Assembly (NCBI RefSeq): GCF_022376445.1
Contig: NW_025954993.1
Location: 124,001-188,000 of the forward strand
From: Fomitopsis serialis
Taxonomy: Eukaryota; Basidiomycota; Agaricomycetes; Polyporales; Fomitopsidaceae
DNA: 64,000 nt
Direction of reading: 5' to 3'
In this document: positions 12,960 through 25,314 of the stretch, one piece after another
Position numbering within the stretch: the stretch's first letter is position 1
Layout: every line of letters begins with the position of its first letter
Program-made: the position numbers and the translations under genes
The notes under the pieces: generated by a model
What the model saw: the letters and a program-made list of their open reading frames with translations, nothing else
Databases searched by the model: none
Told to the model about the DNA's origin: nothing

Positions 12960-15900
12960 TGACGAATCCTACATCCCATGAGTACAACAGATACAATCAG
13001 CTTTCATATTGTACCAGTGAAGAACGACGGTCCGCACCTCGGATGCGCTCATGACAGCGTTGGATGGTTATCAATCTAGAGCAAAGAGACGGAAGTGGGC
13101 GGAGAGAGCGAGAGGACGAGGCAGGGCGCAAGAGGGCTAACTACATATGGCGAACGAGGACGCGCAACCTCATGTAGCTCACGGTGGGGGACACGCATTG
13201 AACGACTCGGAGGTGTCCACAGAAACGCACCGAGGACTGCACGTTGACGACGCGAGGACGAAAGCCGCCGAGTCCGAGCCAATGCACAGCTCAGTGTCGA
13301 GTCCGTAAGGATCCGGACGCTCGCATTGATATGAGAGGGAATGTACATGCCATCTATTGCGCGATAACATGGTGACGCCGTTTCGGATTGTCTGGTTCCG
13401 GCGGTGAACATTGTACCTACAGGGAAACCACGAGTGGACAAAGGCGTACGGAAACCTATGCGCGGTCTTCATGAGCACGGAGCAAACACTGCAGTGAGGG
13501 GCTTTATGCGTACCATGCGTGCGTGAAATTGATAGTGAACATCATTGAGAGCTTTGCGGAGTGGAGTCATTGAGCGACAGCATCCCAGCCAATATGTCGT
13601 CGGGCAGCACTTGTCGACGGGGGATCACTGGCCCGTCGGCCGGGAGTGAGACAACCGCGCGCCTGTCGGGACATTTGTATCACAGCGTTCCTTCACACTC
13701 ATAGCGACATTTATGCGCACGGCGCCGGAAGAAACGGTCGGAATCGATGCTGATTCGACGCAGTATTGATGATAGCGTTCGAAAGAGCCCACTGTGGCCG
13801 CTGCGGCGGTCGCTTCGATCCGTTCGGCGAGCGGCTGGCATACCCTGGCATAAACCTTATTACGAGGCTCCCATGGTGCGTGTCGCCTTGGACATTCGTC
13901 GCCACATAGCGAGCATTCCCGAGTTTATTGGATTACGCACTGGGGGGCGCTGACGCGGAGGTGCTGACGATACTCACATAATGCAGTTTGTCGGATAGCA
14001 CCTGGCAGGGCTAACCTTGCAGGTGTCCCATGTATGAACTCGGGCTGCTCGTTTGCTCGCTGATAGATCGCGGACGTGAGCGGGAAATCTGCGCTGTGTC
14101 GGGGGCCACTTACGTTGAACGAAGAGACTCGTGGCCCTGCTTCTGTGGTCAAAGCCTCGAGTGTGTGGCTCGGAGGTCGTGTCAAAGGTCCACCTATTGA
14201 GTCCGCAAATAGTGGATGGGAGGGTGAAATGAACAGCGGGCGCTCGATGTCAAAAGAGGCAAGGCAGCAGGCCAGTAGCAGGCCATGTACCCTGCGTGCG
14301 TGTTGTGCGTGTTCAGAGTTGCACGTACCGTCAGGCAAGCTGGAAGACCGCCCTCGAGCCTCTCCGTCAGAGAGGTGGGCCTTGTCTCAAGGCAGTCACG
14401 GTGGAATCCGGGAACGGCCGGGCCCTAGGAGGTATAATTAGCATCCGCGAAGCGCCCAAGATCACATCTTCACCAGTCGCACGCTGGCGCGTCCGAGTCT
14501 CTGCTCTGAGTGCTCTCTGCTTGATCAGTGCTGTCCTCGACTGCTCCTCGCTACTCCGCAGTACATCCTCTAGCGAGCGCAGGGCTCGCCGCGCGCCGCG
14601 CATCAGTGCCGTGTGGGAATGACGACATGTGGGCCCGGGAGATGGCCGCTGAGTAGGCCGGGAAGCGCAGGGGAATTCGGGATTGGACGAGGAGGGCTGG
14701 ACTTCGGTGAGTAGAGTAGAGTCACCTTTCTCACCCTCCTTGCGATGTGCTCATAGATCTATGCCACAAGTGACTGGCGGCTCCTGGAGGCGCGGTCGCG
14801 AGCTTGACCGTGGCCATTGGACGGCCTGTCGCCGGCTTCCATAGGCGCATACATACGGCCGCCCAGTCTGGCGGACAGCGTCGTACGTACGTGACGTGCG
14901 CTATGCATTTTGTTTCGTCAATTATCACTTTAGCAGGCCGATGGGAGCTCCTCCGCTGGAGCCTATGTATGTACGAGGAAGGCGACCGCCCGTAACACGG
15001 TCAGCGTTCAACATACCTCTAAGGGTACCGCTGGCGTGGACGGGTTCATATTCAGGGACTGTCGAGACGTAAATGGACGAGAACATTTGCTGTTGCAGGA
15101 GAGTGCCGGTCGCGGCGCGCAGTGGATGCACCCTGATACGCTAACGCAACACAACACATCTCATTTCTCGTCCCGCTCGTCTCTCCACCCTCACGGCAAC
15201 AACACCACGCCGACGTTCTTCAGTATGCCTCTACTCGCAGCCTCGCAGTCTATGGTTTCCCGGTCCTACAATACGTTGGTTTCACCGAGGACAAACGTCT
15301 CGGCCCCGACTCTTCGACCAGCCAACGATCGTCGGTAACGAGGCAGGGTCCTTCGTCCACCATGTTCCCTTTAAACTCATCTAGGTTCGTGATAGTGATC
15401 TTCTTGTCCAACAAACTCCTGATTTCATGCCCAGCGTGGTGAGAATGCATTGACGGAATCGTGTTGATTCCCGTTATTGTCACTGAGGGCTAGGCCCTCT
15501 GTAGACATGAGCATCCTTCCCCAGCTTCTCAGGCTCCTCCTCCCGGGGGTTTTTCCCATAGCATAAGCCTCCGCCGCAGCTTCGGGCAGTCGTCGGAACC
15601 TGTCAGTGGTTCTCTCATACACAGTACGCCCTCTAACGTTGCTGACTTCGTATATGGCTCCAGTGTTATCCTTCGCACCCACTCTCGGCAGCGCAGGCCA
15701 TAATGACCAGACAACTTCTAGGCATTCCGTGACCCGTTTCCTTGCCATTCGAGCACTTCGGCGCGGCCCGGAAGACCCTACACGGCCCAGCTGTCCATCA
15801 TCGCAGAAAATGTGCGCAACTAGGTCGTCGTCGGGGTGCTTGCATATGTTCGATCTCGCTGATTGGACAGCAGTCCGCCGGATTCTGCGGCCCCCGGAGA

Positions 15901-17190
15901 TACCTGTCTTCGTCTGGGTCTCGCCTCGTACTCGTCTTCTGGAGGCTGGAGCAACGTCCGCGGATCCTCGAGTTTCAAGCTGAGCCGTTGTCCGCAGTCG
16001 AGCTCTCTCCGGCCATGATGTTCAACACGTAGTACGTGGTCACGCTCGCCTGTCGGCTGTTGGACGGCTTCCAAACTCGCCGTCGGCTCGGCATCACCTG
16101 GGCATGTGGTGTAGCCTATACTTGAACCTCTGGTGCGTCCACCTTACCCTGCACTATGCACACTGACAGGTCGCTGAAGCATCTTCCGTAGGTATTTGTG
16201 ACCTCGCCACAGGGACTCCTGACCAGCGGGGCCGTCGAACGGACGGCGATTGCTTATCGAGCAACCTGTCTTCAGCCTGACCGGTCCAAGGCTCGGTCGA
16301 ACACAGATACGCGCTCACGATTGGTCCGCCATCCTTCCAATCTTGCGAACTACACCTCAGACCCGTATCCGACACTGTCGCCTTCCAAGACAAGTGCGTC
16401 CGAATCTACCGTGTCTCGTTATCACCGCCAGACCACGTGTTCGCGCTCGTTCAGCGCGGTGACGGGGATGGGTGGGCCCACACCTTCCAGCGGAGCTCGC
16501 CATGACCTCAAACGTCGACGAGGTATGTTCCATCCTGTTGTCGTGTACCTGAGACGTCCGACTCGATGCTTATGTCATTTATTGCGCTAGGTGTTCACGA
16601 CGTCGGCGAGCCACGTCAAACGCCTCGTATGCCGCAACGCGGAAACCTATCTCCCCGTGGCAGCTACACGTTCGGTTACGTGTTCCTGAGGACGAGACTG
16701 GAGAGGCCATCACCTTCCGCTCCTCCGGGAGCTCCGGTTGAACTGCGGGGACGTGTGGTGGTCTTTCGGAGAGTAGTTGCAGGTGTGTATTCACGGTGCG
16801 ATCCACGTCAGGTGCCACACTGATACAAGGGGTGCAGCGCCCCACCTTCGTCGATACTCGATGGTCTCTCACCTAGCCACGCACGTACTACAAGCGTCGT
16901 CGCCGCGTCCTCGACTCAGCAGATGCAGCTCCGGATCCCTGCCCTTCCTTCTTCTTCATCTGGCAAGGCCACGCTGTCATGGCTTCGAATGCTTGCCCCT
17001 TGAAGACCGCATTGCGCTGTCGTGCGCAGGCGTCGATGTCAGAGTCGGGCTCGTGGCGCAGGAGGGCAGCGCGAAGAAGCGGTGGGCCAGCCTGCGGGAG
17101 TGAAGGCGCAGATGGTCTTGGCTGCAAGGCGGTACATAGTATCTCCTCTCATGCGTTCGGTCTTTCCTGATGATGTGCGCCTTAGCTAGG
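12960..17190. other. Upstream flank of copy B; no intact gene recognised
   Basis: About 4.2 kb of the left arm upstream of copy B, mirrored by 25315-29900. The part at 14430-15480 matches a block repeated at about 20740-22500, 26990-28030 and 41090-42640. The part at 15500-17190 matches 25315-26900 in reverse and partly 40880-41470. In the best preserved copy of the first block (27240-27050, minus strand) a protein-like frame reads VPRFYSYVCFIEDKG and FFDHVPFQLIQ. Here the same frame is broken by a one-base shift near 15325 and a stop. I do not recognise the family. Confidence 0.5.
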
Positions 17191-17360
17191 CTGTCGTTTG
17201 TATAACCAAAGAGCAGAATAATGTATGTTATCGTGACACGGGGAGGTGACAATGCACCATTTGTTTCTTACACAACTTCGAAGTGAACATCAAATTCGCG
17301 CAAGCCAAGCCAAATCCCAGCACGCCGTCATCCATCCGTCAATTTCTGGCTGCCTTATAT

Positions 17361-18800
17361 CTACTGGACAGAACCATGTCCAGAGGGGCAGTTCGCGGCG
17401 GCGATAGAGGCACTGCCGCTACGCATGTAGCAGATCTTCGCGGGTATGCACTCGCCGGTGCAGGCAGACGACCGGACCGAGCTCTTGCCTTGGTACGTAT
17501 TGAAGAGCTATGAAAAGCGGCAATTCAGTCAGTTCAGAGCTACGTTGCGCAGTCCGACAGAGGATCCTTACCTCAACGAGCGTCGAGTTCGCTTCCATGG
17601 CTAATCAATTTCGGGTGATCCGTGGTAAGTACCCTTCTGACGGACTCGCGGAGTCACGCACCTTCGGTCACCAGATGCCACCACGTCGCGTTCAAGGGGT
17701 CGTTAGGCCCCCACTCTATGCTCGCCCCGTACGCCTCGCGCGCACTGTACTCGAGCTGATAGGTGGGCCCGAACTCCGTCTGCCCGTCCAGGGCGCCGAA
17801 CAAGTTGACGTCAGCGTACCAGCTACATAGCATCGGGTGAGTTCAGTACGGCGCGATCACCCCTGATGTCGCGCAGGCGCTCACGTGTAGGAGTCCAAGA
17901 CTTCGAACGTCTGGCGGAGTTCGCGGGTGGAGTCAGCTTGACGGATCATCAGTGCGACCATGCTGGAATGGGACGCACCCCGGAATCGACCTCGTACATG
18001 CGGAAGCCGGAGTTGAGGTTCGTCAGGGGGATCACCGACGGCATGATCTGGTCGATGGTAATTGTCAATCAAATTCTACAATGGGGCGCACAGCAGGCAT
18101 GACCTACCCATGAGACTGTGAGCGCGTTGTCCGCACCGATATCGGTGGCGTTGTTTGCATAGTATATCTGATTGAAGTATCATCATGGATGCGGTGTACA
18201 CCACGCGGGGAGCGGGAGACGGCACGAACACTGAGCTCATCTTCGTGATCATGACCAAAGAAAATGCCTGCGATAACATGGGGCGAGTAACGATCCACAC
18301 TGTTCGTCAATGTTCAGAACAAGGTAGGACGATGGCGACTAAGACACTTTCACATTTGATAAACTGCGCGGGGATCCACAAGGTTAGGCGGCCCAGAAAC
18401 GGTCCGTGGATCGATGACATACAGAGGTTACTCGGATTCTTCAGGGCGTTAGTACCACACCAGCCAGTAGGAACGTGGCCAAGAATCCACGCTGATGCGC
18501 CGACATGTCATGAGAACCTGGGTGCATCGATAGCGCATTTGTTTGGCACGTACCACGGTCACCGGCGTCCTCAGCGGCTTGGAGCTCGTCGGTCAAGAAG
18601 CGCAGCATGCCTGATTTATCGGACGACGACAGGTTCATGTAGGTGTAGTAATTTTCCGTGTACCCTGTAGTTCAGACTGTCAGCAGACGAAGTAGTTTCG
18701 GCGAAAGGCGGCGCACAGAAGTCAGTGTTGACAGTGATGATTCTCAGGCCATCTGTGCGCTGTACGGAGTAGGCAGAGTAGTGCGTCTTCGAGTCGCTGT
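17361..18800 (-). pseudogene. Acid sphingomyelinase-like phosphodiesterase (metallophosphoesterase), probably decayed
   Basis: The minus strand encodes the C-terminal half or more of an ASM-type enzyme, a secreted or vacuolar calcineurin-like phosphoesterase that hydrolyses phosphodiester bonds such as those of sphingomyelin. Successive exons read SAYSVQRTDGLRIITVNTDF, YTENYYTYMNL, AWILGHVPTGW, VDRYSPHVIAG with the metal-ligand GHDHED, YANNATDIGADNALTVSW, VIPLTNLNSGFRMYEVDSG, WYADVNLFGALDGQTEFGP, NDPLNATWWHLVTEAMEANST and a Cys-rich end ECIPAKICYMRSGSA, with the stop at 17363-17361. Introns such as 18553-18492 splice in frame. Junctions near 18340 and 18210 do not keep frame by eye, and the first metal-binding half is not recognisable beyond about 18850. 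It is therefore probably a pseudogene, or its splicing is misread there. Confidence 0.8.
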
Positions 18801-19072
18801 TTGGGCCAACGATCAGCAAGCTTCAACCGGCGAATATGCGCTTGGGGAGAGTTCCGGTTCACGCTCGACTTCTCAGGGCTTGGTTTCGCGTTATCGATGA
18901 GTACGCAGTTCGTTCGTGAGGTCGATACATCGTACACGATCATGTTCACGGGTTGCACAAGTCGGTTGAGTGGGATATACAAGGCACAGTTCCTGCTCTG
19001 GGTCGTCACAAATGGAGTCAGCATCTGGTGGAAAGATCGAAACCGAGTGAACACGCACTGAGGTCATCTGTT

Positions 19073-20574
19073 TCAGACTGGAAGTAAGCCCCTTGAGGAT
19101 CGCGTCGAAGCAAAGAGCGATATCACGTAGGTGGCAATGGCTAGTATACCACGATCATGCCATGGTATGAACAATCGCCGTAGCAAAGGAGCCATCGCCC
19201 TGGCGAGGTCGTCCGCTTGCTTCTTGCCACCACCATCGGGATCATACTCAACCTGGATCTCAATCTTGACGTCCTTCAATGCGTCGAAGTACGGCCCAAC
19301 CAAGACACTGTGCAGGCTGCGAGAGCCGGCTTCGAGCTTCTTGCAAGACTCGCTGAAGCTCTCGTTCGGAGGGCCGTGGAGCAGGAACCTGAAGTGGAGC
19401 GTGATATGCTCGAGCTGGTAACTTCGGACCGTCGAAAAGACTCCACAAAGTTGGCTTGCTGCATGTGCGAAGTCCGAGTCCTCTATGGGCTGATAGGGGT
19501 CGAAATTCGACTCTAACGTCAATTGACGTAAGGCCGTGTTGTTCACGAGATTGCAAGACGGACGATCTGTGAGATGTTCAATAATCAACTCAGTACGAGG
19601 ACCTGGGAGAGACTACTTACCACGGAGGTCCAAATAGCTCTGACAATGGAAAGAGGTCAGCGACTGCCCCGTAGTCTCGAGGAGCCGATTGACATGCTCA
19701 ATGGCAAGGCCTGTCACGTCCGTGTCCGAGTACCCCGAGTCGTCGATGAAAACCGTCACCAGTTCGACCAGGGAGCTGCAGATCCCGGAGCTTGCAAGCC
19801 AATTGGCCATCGGTCCGAACGCCTGCATGTAATTGTCGAAGTTGTCCGCTTCGACTCGGAGTCGCTTGAGGGATCCCGGAAAGGGTTATCTTGGAGCCTA
19901 GCACCAGCAGAGCGCCGTAGCTGTGGCTGGATGAGTAGCACACGGTACAATTCGAGCTCTTCCAAGCACATAAACGCGCAGACAATCTGCCGCAACTGGA
20001 CACTGTTGCTCAGTTGGACATCATACAGCCGTAACGTCACAATGTGCTGGAACTGACGCAGGGCACGATGGAAAGTCGGATGCATATTAGGACGCAGGAT
20101 GCGAGTGACGTCGAGCACCTGCAGAGCAGGACATACATAGCCGAAGACCAGAGGAAATGCGTCCAGGAAGGGGATACCTGAGTCCGAGTCGGTCCAAACA
20201 TCCCCGAGCGTTACTTCGTGTGTGGACTGTAGCCATCGCTGGACACGGGATGACGTGCGAAGCTGCATCACCAGCAGGTCGTAGCTCGCGCGTGATGCGA
20301 TGACGACGGTGGAGTAGAGACTGGAAGTGGCGAGAGGATACCATGCCCGGGGAACCAATGCGGCAACGACCAGCGTGAACCGGTCCATGTGTTCAAAGAC
20401 AGTCTCGTAAATTTCGGTGGGAATGCGATCGAATATGTCGGTGGCGGGTGGTCGTGCTTCATTGTGTGCAGCATCACCTCCCCTTTCACCTTCATGTCGC
20501 ACAACATCGCCTTCGCCTCGCACGACGTCGTCTTCGCCTTGCGCGACAATGATGGTCAGTCTCCCGATCAACAA
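19073..20574 (-). pseudogene. F-box domain protein (basidiomycete LRR-type), frameshifted
   Basis: The minus strand carries an F-box-like segment (DRIPTEIYETVFEHMDR, then ALVPRAWYPLATSSLYS) followed by leucine-rich spacing typical of agaricomycete F-box proteins, which recruit substrates to SCF ubiquitin ligases. The first frame runs to about 19875. There a one-base deletion after QDNPF shifts the continuation into another frame (SLKRLRVEADNF, then QAFGPMANWLASSG). A 54-nt intron (19620-19567, GTAAGT/ACAG) joins this to the last exon (19566-19073; landmarks FSTVRSYQLEHITLHFRF, KDVKIEIQVEYDPDGGGKK, RLFIPWHDRG). No in-frame ATG lies just before the F-box; the open frame begins at a TTG, so the 5' exon is unresolved. 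Its neighbours are the sphingomyelinase fragment downstream on the same strand and repeat DNA upstream. Confidence 0.75.
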
Positions 20575-20739
20575 GCGCCATCCGTTCGACTCGGAGATGC
20601 CTACAGCGATGTCACGAAGAACTGCTGGGAAGATGCGTCAGCGGGCTGTAGTAGTAGAGGTACGGATGGACGCACGGGGTTCATGCCGCGAGACCACAAG
20701 CCGAGATGACGATGAGCCGCAGCTGGAGTGCGTCATGCA

Positions 20740-22500
20740 GTTCCTGCAGGCTCCAGAGTAGCCCTAGCGATACCCGCGATGGCCGGAGTGGAGGACGATG
20801 ACCAGAAGGGAGAGCGAAAAAACGTTCGGCAGGGACGATGCCGCGATCTTGCAAACCCTTGAACAGCCGTGACCGCGTACCGCATGTCGTAGCAGGGGAG
20901 AAGTCGAAGTCGGACGACAATTCGCTTTGAGAAATCCAAGAGTGCTGGTCCAAGCAACGAGTCTAAGATAGGGAGACCCGAACGATTATGGTACCTCCGG
21001 GGCCGCAGAGTCGGCACCGTCGTCCAATCAAGGAGAGATAAACATAGGTGTCTTGAGAACGACCTCTGACAAGCCCCACTTTCGCTATTGTCTGCGAATC
21101 TGGACAGCTGGCTTGCGTAGGGGTCTTGCGGGTCGTGCCAATGCAGGGATTGAGTGGCAAAATCTCCAGGCTGACAGTGACCGACCTGGACAAGAGCTCG
21201 GCTGGACGGCCCTGAGATCACTATTGCCGACAGCGAGCGAAAAGAACGTACCTGTTATCGTACATGATGCATGCCATGTCAGCGTGTACCGCGCATCAAA
21301 GGTCGCCGGCAAGTTTCATCGATACATTTCCGATCTCGCTGCGCGCGCAATGAGGAAGATGTTGGGCGAAGCAGATAACACGAACCAGAGAGATTGGGGG
21401 GCATGGTCGAGGAAGGACCCCGCTTGGTCGTCGACGAGCAGGGAGGCGTTGTCGTCGGAGGCTAAGCGAGGAGCGAGACCCGAGATGCCTATCCTCGCTG
21501 ACAAGACGTGAGGACAGCGGGTCCCCAATTAGGAATACGCTGGAGGATATTGGTGTGCGTTTGTTTCCGCGAGTGTTGAGACCAGCATTTTGACGGCTCC
21601 GAGACGGGCACTGGGAGTGAGATGTAGGGGAGCGGGAAGACCTACGCATGCGTCTAGGGGGAGGAGATCGTTGTGTGTCGTTCAGCGTTCGAAACGAAAG
21701 GAGTGCACACGACGTACCAGGACGTCCACCACGCACGACGCGACGGCGACGCTCTCCTAGTTGAGACAGCGAGGCTCATCCGTTTCCTGCACTGACGCTC
21801 CAGGCCTCGGCACCACTCCCGACCCCGCCAACCGCGCACTGTTGGTATGCTTGTCTCCTCGCAGGCTCAGACAAAGCAACTCCCTGCTAACCTCTCGGCG
21901 CCCAGAAGAACGTAGCACTTGACAACCGCGACGCGCATACCACGCCGGGCGATGGATCATCGCATGTATGCGTGGCACTCCACGACAGGCCATCCGGCCT
22001 CCAGGATCGCTGCAGCACTACAGGGTTAGATGAGAGAGGATGAGTAATGCAACTCACGCCATCGCGTTGCTCCACTCGGTCCTGCTTGTCCGACCGCCGA
22101 CCGACTTTCTGCGTTTCCGGGTCGAATAGATCTCCATCGACGGCCTACATATGCCGTCACGCGATGACATCGGCCCCATCTTTGCGTGGCCAACTGGTGT
22201 TCTGCGGAGAAGCGATATCGATGAGTGGTCGGGGACAACCGCCGACTCGAACTTGACTCGAACGACCGGTAAAGATGCAATCTCGGGCGCTTCACGCTAA
22301 TTTTAGTTCCGCAGCTCGACCGTAAGTATGACCGACTATCTCCTTCCCTTCACAATTCAAGACGCGGCCTCGACCTCCCACGCAGCAGCGTCGACTCAGC
22401 CAGCGAACGACCACTCGGACCGTACGGGCTCCACGTATCGGCAGGCCAGCAGCGCGAGGACGAACGGGTACCGTACGGACGCATGGCATGAGGACACGCG
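20740..22500 (+). repeat. Partial extra copy of the DUF6535-upstream block
   Basis: It matches 41090-42640 and 26600-28030 in the same orientation and 14430-15900 in reverse. Shared landmarks are the QDPYA/DWTTV-like frame near 21130, the SLLVDDQAGSFLDHAP-like frame near 21430 on the minus strand, and the CTCGCAGGCTC stretch near 21865. No DUF6535 gene accompanies it, so only part of the unit was copied or retained. No intact ORF was recognised. Confidence 0.6.
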
Positions 22501-24514
22501 TGGCACCGCATTAGCTGGGTAAGCGTCTCGAATGCTCACACTCACTACGTTGTCTGATCATACGCCAGCTGCATCCCCTCCCACTTCAAATTGCACCCAA
22601 CATCCCCTCTATCCTTGGGTCGCTCGCCGCCTCTCACCATCCCGATCTCGCCACCTCTACGCGCCGCCCACGTCGATGCGGGTCAGCTCTAGCACCTGTC
22701 GTCAGTGAGATACGCAGTACACGGGACACGCATACATACGGACACCCAACCCGCTCCAGAGTCCGTCGCATGCTGCCAGCGCGACGCTCTACTGCGAGAA
22801 TCTCACAACAGGCCACCCCGCGGAGTGCAGAGGAACCAGCGACGTCGCGCGTACCGAACCGGAGAGCGCGGCGCGGGTACCGTAGGCCACGCGTTCACGA
22901 ACGGTGGACGTACAGCAGCCCATGGACAAACCACGTCAACACGCGCCAAGTCAGGACTCAGGATGAGGACGCGACGTACGTACCGGGGACACAAGCAGGG
23001 CGGACGGGTTGGACGACACGAGGCGTGGAGGGCGAGAACGAGAGCTGGTGGACGCGTCAGGCAGTACGTTCATCCGCGCACGTACGGACGCACCTCACGG
23101 AACGGTTGACACGCAGACCGACGCATCGGGATCAACTTGCCGTGCTACGACGTGCACAGAGGGACCTGGGAAGAGAAGTCAGCGACAACAGGACCAGTGG
23201 GAGGAAGAATATGACCGAAGCCGGGAGGCTGGGGGCGCGGAAGACGAGGATGAGAGGCAAGAGCGAGGAGGGCAGTAGCGAGCAGAGGAAGGTGCGAACG
23301 CAGGTCGTCTCTGTCCTTGTCCACGCGCTCACGACGGCAGAAACGTGGACCGACGGACGCCTTGCAGACATCCGCACGCGACACGACCGAGTCCTACTGG
23401 ACGCCCCTTTCGCAGCTCATTCTGGCCGGTGGATAAGACCTGCCTTCACTCAGTCACCGACACTCTGACGCATAGCGGGGACTGATCCACAGCACAGCGG
23501 GGACTGATCCACGCCAGGCCAGGCAGCATGATAAACGGTCGTTGCCCGTGAGTGCACCGAGGCTGACGACCTGTCGCATCTGCGTTCTGAGCTGTCGCAC
23601 GTCGCGAGCCTGAGGCCCGCCGCGTACTGGGACACGCGCCATTCGTCGTGCAATGGCTGGTCGGTTCATGGTCAAGTGAAACAGCGCGGTGCTGCTGAAA
23701 CGACATCCGCCTCCTTGACAAGCATCGAGGTGCAGGACGACGCGACGGCCAGGTCTATGTTGGTCGTTCGCAACGGACCGGCATCCTGGGCTTGCTCGAC
23801 CGAGCGACCTGTACGCCGATCCGTGTCTCTGAGGCTGTATCCACGGGTTCTCCGATCTCCTCGTACCCATGCCGTGTTGATTCGTGCACTAGCAGGAGGT
23901 CGCCCTGCTCAGGTTGGGCGAGCTACCTGCTCGGCCTGTGGAAGCGTACAAGGCTGCTACACTCAGCTCCGCACCCTTCAGAACGAGATGGGCGGCGATG
24001 TCCGAGAGGGATTCTTCTGAGACGAGCGATTGAATTGTGCCGGTCTACTGGGGAAAGGCAGCGGCTGAGCGCTGAGGTGCGAAGCTCCCATACCCTGACT
24101 CGGCGCCCGCAACTGACACGAGCCCAGTGTGCACTTTGCCATGGTGTTTGCTCAGCGAGCGACGATCAGGCCAATCCGAATCGCTGCCTATTTGAGGAGT
24201 GACCCGGTCGTAGCCTGTGACGACGTGATGTACGAGGACGTGATGATGTAAATTGTTAGTGCTGTAGCTCAAGACAGGGTGCGTTATTGTGCCAAGAGTG
24301 ACGAGCATAGCTGTCTTTTGGTCATGCGTGGCCGACAACATGTCAGAACGGAAGTGCCTTGTCGTTGTACGCACAACGGTAGAATAATAGATAGACGGTA
24401 TCATATAATGGGAGCAAGCAAAATGACGAGCATTGAAGGCAACAAGGTCAAGCAGAGCCCCCGTTAGAACCTCCCCCGTAACGTGTCCCGTCAGGAAACC
24501 CATCCGTCCTCCCA
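22500..24514. other. No gene recognised
   Basis: About 2 kb with several open frames of 60-230 codons on both strands, all rich in Arg/Thr/Ser and without a recognisable domain; these look like chance frames in GC-rich DNA. 22500-22780 continues the repeat shared with 7640-7980. A short perfect duplication of GCGGGGACTGATCCA-like sequence occurs at about 23477-23511. Confidence 0.5.
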
Positions 24515-25020
24515 TTATTTTGCGAGTTGGCCCACGAGCGAGGATCTGGCCTTGCCCTCCATGAACGCCAGGCTTGTGCAGATGACCATGCTGCGTTTGC
24601 AGCGCGAGAGCATGGCATCGGTTCGCCGCAAGTTGGCGAGGAAGCCGAGCCTGTCCGAACGAACGATAGAGATGAGAATGTATTCCTCTTCGTTGCCTCA
24701 GGCTGACCGTACGTTCACGTGTCAACCGAGCGTCCGCTGAGCACAGCCTGTTTCTCACCTTGGAATGGGTCGACGTTGAAGTACTTGTTCTCCCAAGGGA
24801 GTCCCGCGTCTGTCAGCTTTCGCTCCAGGACGTTGCGTCGTGCGTCGTAAGGAGTGATGACGCGGTATGTCTTCCTTAATCATGAAACTTTCTCGCGGCC
24901 ACGACGATGGCATTAGCCTCTGCATCATTCTGCAATGCAACTGCATCAGCGCACGTTCTATACTGGTGAGCATGGCGCTTACGACCCAACTGCCTATTCG
25001 CGCAATTGGGGAGAGTGGAC
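24515..25020 (-). pseudogene. C-terminus of superfamily-1 (UPF1/DNA2-like) P-loop helicase, broken
   Basis: Exon 24870-24759 reads YRVITPYDAQRNVLERKL and WENKYFNVDPFQ. A 62-nt intron (24758-24697) leads to exon 24696-24515, which reads GNEEEYILISIVRSDRLGF, LANLRRTDAMLSRCKRSM and LAFMEGKARSSLVGQLAK, then TAA. The order PYDAQ, FQGxE, isivRS, NLRRTxxMLSRCK is that of helicase motifs Va/VI in the SF1B AAA_12-type domain (nucleic-acid unwinding with ATP hydrolysis). Upstream, AEANAIVVAARKFHD runs into an in-frame TAA and then a one-base shift near 24875, so the gene is disrupted. Walker A and B motifs were not found upstream. It is inferred to be a remnant of a dispersed helicase gene. Confidence 0.78.
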
Positions 25021-25314
25021 GTCGTTCAGCGTTGAAAACGGAGTGTGCGAACATATCAGAACAGGACCACCGCGCATGACTTGATGGGTGCCGCGTATAC
25101 AATTCACGAGAGTTGTTATACTGAAGCACTGCAGGTGAGCGACAACGGGTGTACCACGCCCGAGCTTGAAACCTTACTGGGGTACGCCGTATGCATCAGA
25201 GGACGATGAGCAACGGATGGAGAGGTAAGCATCGACCGCCACCCGTTCACCAAACCACCGTGCTCTCCTCCCGTTTCAAGACAACTGGCATCCTTCCACT
25301 TGTTGGTCGTACAA

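Larger units (their letters stand above)
8030..17190 (+). repeat. Left arm of large diverged inverted repeat (contains DUF6535 copy B)
   Basis: Reading left to right, this arm matches the reverse complement of about 34740-25315. Anchor pairs are: the GGGCGGGACGCTGGGCTC stretch at about 8225 with 34530; the copy B gene with copy C; about 14440 with 28010; about 14930 with 27530; about 15370 with 27080; about 15880 with 26600; about 16200 with 26310; and about 17040-17180 with 25480-25330. Similarity is clear but interrupted by many indels, so the duplication is old. Arm ends are approximate. Confidence 0.75.

Noticed and set aside
22705..23468. Arg/Thr-rich ORFs of 134 and 232 codons as genes
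   Set aside because: Low-complexity composition from GC-rich DNA, no domain, no intron logic, mutually overlapping frames.
24045..24758. 237-codon minus-strand ORF as a gene
   Set aside because: It overlaps the helicase exon in another frame; the helicase motifs show which frame was coding.
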